This document shows positions 18,677 through 24,562 of a DNA stretch of 24,562 bases, in pieces. Position 1 is the stretch's first letter. Every line of letters starts with the position of its first letter. The position numbers were made by a program, and so were the translations under genes. The notes under the pieces are model-generated. The model did no database searches, was not told where the DNA came from, and saw nothing but the letters and a program-made list of their open reading frames with translations. This DNA is from Mikrocytos mackini. Its lineage: Eukaryota > Endomyxa > Ascetosporea > Mikrocytida > Mikrocytiidae. The stretch lies in the NCBI GenBank assembly GCA_030180075.1, contig JASNJN010000284.1, positions 1 to 24,562 on the forward strand. Direction: 5' to 3'.

Positions 18677-20191
18677 ATGGAACAGATACCGAAGACAATA
18701 GGCTACAGAGGCCATACTTATCAATTCAAAACTGTCTTAAAGAACAACAAAGCCTCATATCGGTGCTATCAGCGCCAACATTGCAACGTGATCCTACATT
18801 TCAAAGTTACTGATCTTCTTGGATTGGATACAATGCAAATTGAACCAACAAAGACTATAAATGAACATGCTTGTCACAAAGTCCAACCCGACAACAACGA
18901 AGGAACACAGAACCCATTAAACACTCTTCAACAGATTCATAACCTTATTCTAATCAACGTTAACAAGAGTCTATCATTCCACACGACAAACTTAAGAGCA
19001 AACGGATATGAATTAAACGAAGGACAAGTCAAGTATCAACTTGCTATGGTTAGAGCAAAGCACTTCATTTCCGATTCTCATTATATACAGGATCCATTCA
19101 AAAAGTTAATAGATTTAATACCTCATGACCCGGACTCAAAAGATATCCCATTCTGCCTGGCATCAAATTCGTTCTACAATACAAGGAAGAAGAGAAAAGA
19201 GTCATTCATATTATATGGCACACATTTTCAACTAAAGATTTTAGCCCAAACCCGACAAATCTTTCTTGATGGGACGTTTAGATCAAGTCCAGCGGGATTC
19301 TACCAGATATTCGTAGTACATTCTTTTGATCCAGCTTATAACAAGGTTGTTCCATGCCTGTTTGGCCTACTATCTTCTAAAGCAGTAGAAGTATATGAAG
19401 AGTTCTTTGTACAAGTGAACAGGCTGCTTACCAAAGAAAAGATGGATGTAAATTGGGAAATAGTACACGCCGACTTTGAGAAAGGAATATACAAAGCATT
19501 GACTACTGTACACCCCACCATAACATTAATGGGCTGTTTTTTTCATTATGTAAAAGCATTGTGGAACAAATCAAAAAGACTCAAACTAACAACAAGGACG
19601 AACATTAAACTCACAAAGAATCTAGTCGCCATACTTAAGAACATTCCATTTATCGAAGAAGACAGGAAAAGGATTTATTACACAATTAAAAAGTTGTTTT
19701 TCCAACAATTTATTAGAACAGACATGTCAAACGAAAACAAAACAAATTACTCAAAATTCTTCCTATATTTTGAAAAGAACTGGATGAATTACGAGCAAAA
19801 GTGGTCTGCATATTCTACTTCAGACATATTAACTACTCGGACAAATAACCATTGTGAACGTTTCAACAAAAGATTAAACTGTTTGGTTCAAATCAGACAA
19901 CCAAAATTGTCATTTTTGGAATCAATTTTAATACAAATTAGCAAAGAAACTTTTACAGAATATTGCAGAGCCATTGGGAGTCCCAAGAAAGAGATGAAAT
20001 GTGAAACAACATTAATACAACGAGTTTCAAGAACGAATGATTTTATAAGACATATAACAGAACAAACCATACTAAGCGATCTTTTCGAATCTGATGAATT
20101 TAAGTTGGTTTTAAAAGGTGACAACAACAATGACGAGGATTTGATTGATGATGTAATTGGGTCATATCATGGAGGAAATGATTTATTATAG
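18677..20191 (+). CDS. FLYWCH-type MULE transposase, intact copy
   Basis: A 504-aa DDE transposase, probably nuclear, acting on its own element. The N-terminus (about 8-67) is a FLYWCH-like finger: Y10-R-G-H-T-Y, C30, C36, then H64 and H67. The MULE core has D198 (I-F-L-D-G-T-F), D266 (H-A-D-F-E-K-G), C287-x2-H290 and E394 (N-N-H-C-E-R-F-N-K-R), all in place. There is no SWIM finger; the C-terminus is an acidic, Asn-rich tail. The ATG at 18677 is preceded by TTTCAAATTTTAAATTTTAT, a strong microsporidian-type AAATTT signal. It is unbroken, unlike its mirror copy at 21174-22687. Sequence identity to the other two MULEs in the window is limited to the catalytic motifs. Confidence 0.9.
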   Translation: MEQIPKTIGYRGHTYQFKTVLKNNKASYRCYQRQHCNVILHFKVTDLLGLDTMQIEPTKTINEHACHKVQPDNNEGTQNPLNTLQQIHNLILINVNKSLSFHTTNLRANGYELNEGQVKYQLAMVRAKHFISDSHYIQDPFKKLIDLIPHDPDSKDIPFCLASNSFYNTRKKRKESFILYGTHFQLKILAQTRQIFLDGTFRSSPAGFYQIFVVHSFDPAYNKVVPCLFGLLSSKAVEVYEEFFVQVNRLLTKEKMDVNWEIVHADFEKGIYKALTTVHPTITLMGCFFHYVKALWNKSKRLKLTTRTNIKLTKNLVAILKNIPFIEEDRKRIYYTIKKLFFQQFIRTDMSNENKTNYSKFFLYFEKNWMNYEQKWSAYSTSDILTTRTNNHCERFNKRLNCLVQIRQPKLSFLESILIQISKETFTEYCRAIGSPKKEMKCETTLIQRVSRTNDFIRHITEQTILSDLFESDEFKLVLKGDNNNDEDLIDDVIGSYHGGNDLL

Positions 20192-20682
20192 GGTATAATT
20201 AATTATTATTAATGTTGATAGGATAATAAAAGATTAATAACTTATTTAAGATTGTATTTATATATTATAAATTTTTTAATTTTGTTCATCACAATTTGTT
20301 TTCGGGCTTCGCCCGAAAACCTCCCTCCACCCCCACCCTACCACTCGGCCACCTTGGGATTTTAAATAAAATATTAAAAGGAATATGTGTGTTTATTTTT
20401 TATTTTTGTAATTATTTATCAAGGGGTGTGTAAGAGTTTTGAAGACATCTCCAAGGGGATATTTAATTGGTTAAGATAGGAAGTTTTAGTTTGGTGTGAA
20501 TAAATTTTGAAAAAAATGTACGTCTTATTTTAATATTAATAGGTTTAGAATGGGTGTTTTAAAATTTTGTTTGTATATATTAAAGGTCTATTGAAATATT
20601 AGAATGTGTTTTGATGTTAAAATTATTGAATTAATATATAATGTTTATTGAAATGATCGATTAGACATTATNTNTCATNTTA
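20192..20682. other. 3' non-coding part of the left palindrome arm
   Basis: No ORF is present. It holds a GC-rich hairpin at 20298-20320 (10-bp stem GTTTTCGGGC, 3-nt loop) followed by a C-rich tract to about 20353. The remainder is AT-rich. The hairpin is about 110 bp past the transposase stop codon and could act in 3'-end formation. It recurs at 21045-21067 in the other arm. Confidence 0.6.
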
Positions 20683-20704
20683 NNNTAANATGANANATAA
20701 GTNN
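20672..20704. other. symmetric ambiguous bases at the palindrome centre
   Basis: The Ns at 20672, 20674, 20679, 20683-20685, 20689, 20694 and 20696 are mirror-symmetric about 20684, and the called bases between them are exactly complementary. Two further Ns lie at 20703-20704. This pattern is expected where base calls fail at the turn of a hairpin or where one read was joined to its own complement. Confidence 0.9.
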
Positions 20705-21173
20705 AATGATCATTTCAATAAACATTATATATTAATTCAATAATTTTAACATCAAAACACATTCTAATATTTCAATAGACCTTTAATATATACAAACAAA
20801 ATTTTAAAACACCCATTCTAAACCTATTAATATTAAAATAGGACGTACATTTTTTCAAAATTTATTCACACCAAACTAAAACTTCCCATCTTAACCAATT
20901 AAATATCCCCTTAGAGATGTCTTCAAAACTCTTACACACCCCTTGATAAATAATTACAAAAATAAAAAATAAACACACATATTCCTTTTAATATTTTATT
21001 AAAAANCCNNAGGTGGCCGGGTGGTNGGGTGGGGGTGGAGGGAGGTTTTCGGGCGAAGCCCGAAAACAAATTGTGATGAACAAAATTAAAAAATTTATAA
21101 TATATAAATACAATCTTAAATAAGTCATTAATCTTTTATTATCCTATCAACATTAATAATAATTAATTAAACC

Positions 21174-22687
21174 CTATAATAAATCATTTCCTCCATGATA
21201 TGACCCAATTACATCATCAATCAAATCCTCGTCATTGTTGTTGTCACCTTTTAAAACCAACTTAAATTCATCAGATTCGAAAAGATCGCTTAGTATGGTT
21301 TGCTCTGTTATATGTCTTATAAAATCATTCGTTCTTGAAACTCGTTGTATTAATGTTGTTTCACATTTCATCTCTTTCTTGGGACTCCCAATGGCTCTGC
21401 AATATTCTGTAAAAGTTTCTTTGCTAATTTGTATTAAAATTGATTCCAAAAATGACAATTTTGGTTGTCTGATTTGAACCAAACAGTTTAATCTTTTGTT
21501 GAAACGTTCACAATGGTTATTTGTCCGAGTAGTTAATATGTCTAAAGTAGAATATGCAGACCACTTTTGCTCGTAATTCATCCAGTTCTTTTCAAAATAT
21601 AGGAAGAATTTTGAGTAATTTGTTTTGTTTTCGTTTGACATGTCTGTTCTAATAAATTGTTGGAAAAACAACTTTTTAATTGTGTAATAAATCCTTTTCC
21701 TGTCTTCTTCGATAAATGGAATGTTCTTAAGTATGGCGACTAGATTCTTTGTGAGTTTAATGTTCGTCCTTGTTGTTAGTTTGAGTCTTTTTGATTTGTT
21801 CCACAATGCTTTTACATAATGAAAAAACAGCCCATTAATGTTATGGTGGGGTGTACAGTAGTCAATGCTTTGTATATTCCTTTCTCAAAGTCGGCGTGTA
21901 CTATTTCCCAATTTACATCCATCTTTTCTTTGGTAAGCAGCCTATTCACTTGTACAAAGAACTCTTCATATACTTCTACTGCTTTAGAAGATAGTAGGCC
22001 AAACAGGCATGGAACAACCTTGTTAGAAGCTGGATCAAAAGAATGTACTACGAATATCTGGTAGAATCCCGCTGGACTTTATCTAAACGTCCCATCAAGA
22101 AAGATTTGTCGGGTTTGGGCTAAAATCTTTAGTTGAAAATATGTGCCATATAATATGAATGACTCTTTTCTCTTCTTCCTTGTATTGTAGAACGAATTTG
22201 ATGCCAGGCAGAATGGGATATCTTTTGAGTCCGGGTCATGAGGTATTAAATCTATTAACTTTTTGAATGGATCCTGTATATAATGAGAATCGGAAATGAA
22301 GTGCTTTGCTCTAACCATAGCAAGTTGATACTTGACTTGTCCTTCGTTTAATTCATATCCGTTTGCTCTTAAGTTTGTCGTGTGGAATGATAGACTCTTG
22401 TTAACGTTGATTAGAATAAGGTTATGAATCTGTTGAAGAGTGTTTAATGGGTTCTGTGTTCCTTCGTTGTTGTCGGGTTGGACTTCGTGACAAGCATGTT
22501 CATTTATAGTCTTTGTTGGTTCAATTTGCATTGTATCCAACCCAAGAAGATCAGTAACTTTGAAATGTAGGATCACGTTGCAATGTTGGCGCTGATAGCA
22601 CCGATATGAGGCTTTGTTGTTCTTTAAGATAGTTTTGAATTGATAAGTATGGCCTCTGTAGCCTATTGTCTTCGGTATCTGTTCCAT
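21174..22687 (-). pseudogene. FLYWCH-type MULE transposase, broken mirror copy
   Basis: This is the reverse-complement counterpart of 18677-20191, about 99 percent identical. The ATG at 22687 is retained, but a TCA-to-TAA change at 22079-22081 stops translation after residue 202, just past the first catalytic Asp. A T7-to-T6 run (21822-21827, read on the plus strand as A6) shifts the frame just before the C-x2-H motif. Visible replacements relative to the left copy include V20I, K68E, H183Y, Y221S and S382L. Most differences change the protein, so this copy is not under evident constraint. The homopolymer change could be a sequencing error; the nonsense change is less easily so. Confidence 0.9.
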
Positions 22688-23020
22688 ATAAAATTTAAAA
22701 TTTTGAAAAAAAAATCTAATTCAAAGCTCTAATTTNGGAATATATNTTTATAGAAGTAAACTTTATATTATAGTATATAATGTGATTTGATTTTTAAGCG
22801 TATCAATATTAAAAAATTAAATTCCGACAATTAAAAATTTTTAAGTGATACACACCAATAAAATCAATAAAAACATTCCAATGAATATAAATTAAAGTAA
22901 TAGGGCCATTTAAATATAATTTCAAAAATTCTTGCTCAATTATCAAAGCAATTTTAATTTGTTGGCCAGCCCATGGGCTAGCCCAAACTTTTTCCAGCCC
23001 CAAAAAAATCCGTTCTCCTA

Positions 23021-23514
23021 TGACGTAAGGATATATAAAACGAGAGCAGTATTTTATCAAAACTTTTTGCATTTTTATAAGGTATTATTTTAAACTTTAA
23101 TAGACCATTTTCGTGTTTTTAGATGAAAACGAAGCATTTCTATATCATTCCAGACGTTTTCGGCCGAATTTGACAAATCTCACACAAAATGGGTGAAATT
23201 TTTTAAATTTTTATTTTTTTACGAAGGGGGGACCCTTGCGGCCCCTTCGTAAAAAAATTATTTCCAAAAGGATATACAAATGCTTTATTATCGTCTATAA
23301 ACCCCGAAATGACCCATTAAAAATCAAAATAACGCTTCACAAAAGAGCGAAAAGTTTTGATAAAATATTTTTTTCATATAAAACGGACACTGAGAATTAG
23401 TTATGATTAGAGCAGTATTGTAAAGATCTGTAATTCTATTGAAAAATTAAATATTAAAAATAGAATTAGTTAAAACTGACATTAAAAGCGGGGGCTTATA
23501 ATCCTCTTACAACA
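23021..23514 (-). repeat. 3' LTR of a Ty3/gypsy-like retrotransposon, interrupted by an insertion
   Basis: Read on the minus strand, a TGTTGTAAGAGG start directly follows a polypurine tract, and the far end is CCTTACGTCA. The ends form an imperfect inverted pair (TG..GTAAG / CTTAC..CA), the classic LTR boundary form. Removing the inserted element at 23043-23375 and one copy of its 10-bp target repeat leaves an LTR of about 151 bp, which is short. The LTR ends exactly where the palindrome ends (23020/23021), so the retroelement probably inserted into that sequence. The 5' LTR lies outside the window or is lost. Confidence 0.7.
23043..23375. mobile_element. 333-bp foldback/MITE-like element nested in the LTR
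   Basis: The direct repeat ATATAAAACG (23033-23042 and 23376-23385) flanks the unit as a 10-bp target-site duplication. Near-terminal inverted repeats at 23050-23070 and 23347-23367 match at 20 of 21 bases (TATTTTATCAAAACTTT...). At the middle is a 16-bp perfect stem (23214-23229 with 23242-23257) with a GC-rich core and 12-nt loop. No ORF is present. A 10-bp duplication is compatible with MULE-mobilised elements. Which transposase moved it is unknown. Confidence 0.65.
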
Positions 23515-23528
23515 TCTCCCCTTCCCCC
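23515..23528 (-). promoter_or_regulatory. polypurine tract priming plus-strand cDNA synthesis
   Basis: The minus strand reads GGGGGAAGGGGAGA immediately before the LTR's TGTTG start and about 25 bases after the integrase stop codon. Position and composition are those of a retrotransposon PPT. Confidence 0.75.
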
Positions 23529-23553
23529 GAGCTTTTATGTCATTGTCATTTCC

Positions 23554-24309
23554 TTAATTCGTCCCTAACCACAGATATGTGTAAACAAAATCCATAAAGT
23601 CTTCATCAGCTATTACTGGTGGAGTCCCAATATTCCTTTTCTTTGGGGTCTTTTGTGTTTTATTTTTGTTTTTATTTTTAAGTCGCCCCACTCTGGCCAG
23701 TGGCCATTTTCGTCCGTCACTCAGCCTCACCGAGGTTTTCCCTTGATGCCGGATCTTCCGGGGCCCGACAAAACTTCCTATATGGGTCTTTAAAAATATC
23801 TCCTCACCTTCCTTGAATACTCTTTGCTTGGCACCATGGCGTTTATTAAAATATCTTGTGGTTTGTTCTTGTTTTCGTTCGACCGATTTTCTATCCACTG
23901 TAATCCTCTCCTCTCCTCCATCAAGTTCTTTTGTGGGTGCCAAGATAGATAAGCTACTCCTAATTTTCCTACCGAACATAGCTTCAAAAGGACTTATGTC
24001 GGTGGTAGTATGAGGCGTCGAACGGTAATTTGCAACTAGTTCCTCTATCGTTAGTGAAACATCCCATTTATTTTCCACGGCTTCCTCTAATTTCTCAGCG
24101 ATTACTCTATTGAACCGCTCCACCAGACCATTTTGTCTTGGTGCGTACAGGGCTACCCTCCTGTGTTCAATCCCCGCATCCCTTAAAAAGTTTTCGGTTT
24201 CTTTGGACACAAATTGTGTTCCGTTGTCCGAGACCATTTCCTTCGGAAGTCCAAACGTACTGAATACCTTCTTTAAGGACTTTATCACAATCTTACTGTA
24301 GAGTGGTCG
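23554..24309 (-). pseudogene. truncated Ty3/gypsy integrase (C-terminal part of pol)
   Basis: This frame encodes the C-terminal two thirds of a retroviral-type integrase that would insert element cDNA. The second Asp and the Glu are present with exact D-x35-E spacing: S-D-N-G-T-Q-F ... P-R-Q-N-G-L-V-E-R-F-N. A C-terminal module (V-R-L-S-D-G-R-K-W-P-L-A-R-V-G-R-L-K) resembles the GPY/F region of gypsy integrases, followed by a Lys/Asn-rich tail. The zinc-binding HHCC domain, the first catalytic Asp, reverse transcriptase and protease are absent. The frame loses similarity near 24309 and hits a stop at 24325-24327. No ATG begins it; the first in-frame start-like codon is GTG at 24288. It is a 5'-truncated remnant. 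Confidence 0.85.
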
Positions 24310-24352
24310 TACCTTATGATGGTACTATGACCCTCTTAGTGCTTGTCACTAA
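24301..24352. other. two adjacent short hairpins at the retroelement breakpoint
   Basis: Positions 24301-24335 fold as an outer imperfect stem (GAGTGGTC with GACCCTC) and an inner GTACC/GGTAC stem with a 7-nt loop. Positions 24336-24352 form TTAGTG/CACTAA with a 5-nt loop. A T-run follows at 24361-24365. There is no T-arm consensus, so it is not a tRNA. It may be the end of an unidentified element or chance. Confidence 0.4.
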
Positions 24353-24420
24353 TACCAAACCTTTTTAAATAATTAATTTTTATAATTTGACAAACTCGGT
24401 ACTTATAATTTATATTCTAT

Positions 24421-24562
24421 ATGGCGACATCACAAACACCACTGAGTCATTTGGACTCCATACTCAACGCGTTGTATGACGACCATCTTTGGGAAGCCCT
24501 GATACTAACGGGCTTCAAAGATGAGGATTTTATGCACAACGACGAAACCGCGATGGGATTCC
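24421..24562 (+). CDS. start of an unidentified ORF, cut by the window end
   Basis: A plus-strand ATG at 24421 opens a frame of 47 codons still open at the window edge. The visible peptide is mixed polar/hydrophobic (starts M-A-T-S-Q-T-P-L, later D-D-H-L-W-E-A-L) and acidic. The codons are more GC-rich than surrounding DNA, more like the integrase fragment than the host genes. It could be the beginning of a gag gene of another retroelement or a host gene. No domain is recognised. The upstream 60 bases are AT-rich. Confidence 0.45.
   Translation, partial: MATSQTPLSHLDSILNALYDDHLWEALILTGFKDEDFMHNDETAMGF

Larger units (their letters stand above)
18345..23020. repeat. 4.7-kb gapless palindrome of two tail-to-tail MULE copies
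   Basis: The sequence from 18345 (TAGGAGAATGG) to about 20682 is repeated in reverse complement from about 20685 to 23020 (ending ACGGATT complement, TCCTA). The arms differ by roughly 1 percent, mostly transitions, plus small indels. Even the N-bearing centre is self-complementary base for base around 20684, so there is no spacer. Left outer flank is 17959-18344; the right outer flank is an LTR starting exactly at 23021. The arrangement may be a true inverted duplication or a chimeric/foldback assembly. The repeat itself is directly seen; its cause is not. Confidence 0.9.

Noticed and set aside
18345-23020. palindrome as an LTR or telomeric hairpin end
   Set aside because: The arms contain transposase genes rather than LTR or telomere repeats, and unique sequence continues on both sides.
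24301-24360. possible tRNA or 5S-like RNA gene
   Set aside because: A 7-nt loop stem is present, but there is no T-arm consensus, no matching acceptor stem, and the bases overlap the integrase frame.

Overview
The window is AT-rich eukaryotic DNA with compact, intron-free genes. It is most consistent with a microsporidian whose genome is rich in transposable elements. Three things support this. Short, divergent versions of core eukaryotic proteins (Rae1/Gle2, Nog2, a Cog3-like tether subunit, an HMG-box protein) sit a few tens of bases apart. Genes lack visible introns. AT-rich AAATTT/TTTCAAA-type blocks lie just upstream of several start codons, a known microsporidian core-promoter style. 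The species cannot be named from sequence alone. Scattered Ns indicate a draft assembly.

Layout. (1) 1-2782: a 248-bp terminal-inverted-repeat element (236-483, MITE-like), then three small minus-strand genes: a disordered acidic protein, a tiny hydrophobic protein, and a single-pass membrane protein with a signal peptide. (2) 2783-8343: the host core, four genes in convergent/divergent pairs: RAE1 (+), NOG2 (-), COG3-like (+), and a zinc-finger plus HMG-box protein (-). (3) 9247-15418: a complete-looking 6.2-kb MULE DNA transposon bounded by perfect 182-bp inverted repeats. It carries a 954-aa transposase with N-terminal C2H2-type fingers, DDE core, SWIM finger and a C-terminal PHD-like finger; about 2.9 kb of its interior is non-coding. 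(4) 15853-17958: the frameshifted remains of a second, ZSWIM3/FAR1-like MULE. (5) 18345-23020: a 4.7-kb gapless palindrome made of two tail-to-tail copies of a third, FLYWCH-type MULE. The left copy is intact. The right copy is broken by a nonsense codon and a homopolymer frameshift. The centre is a symmetric run of Ns. (6) 23021-24309: the 3' end of a Ty3/gypsy retrotransposon (minus strand): integrase fragment, polypurine tract and a short LTR, the LTR itself interrupted by a 333-bp foldback/MITE-like element with a 10-bp target duplication. The LTR abuts the edge of the palindrome exactly. (7) 24421-end: start of an unidentified plus-strand ORF.

The first third is ordinary housekeeping gene space serving mRNA export, 60S ribosome maturation, Golgi trafficking and chromatin. 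The last two thirds are a nested transposon cluster with three different MULE families. The palindrome may be a genuine inverted duplication or an assembly artefact, and the sequence alone cannot decide.
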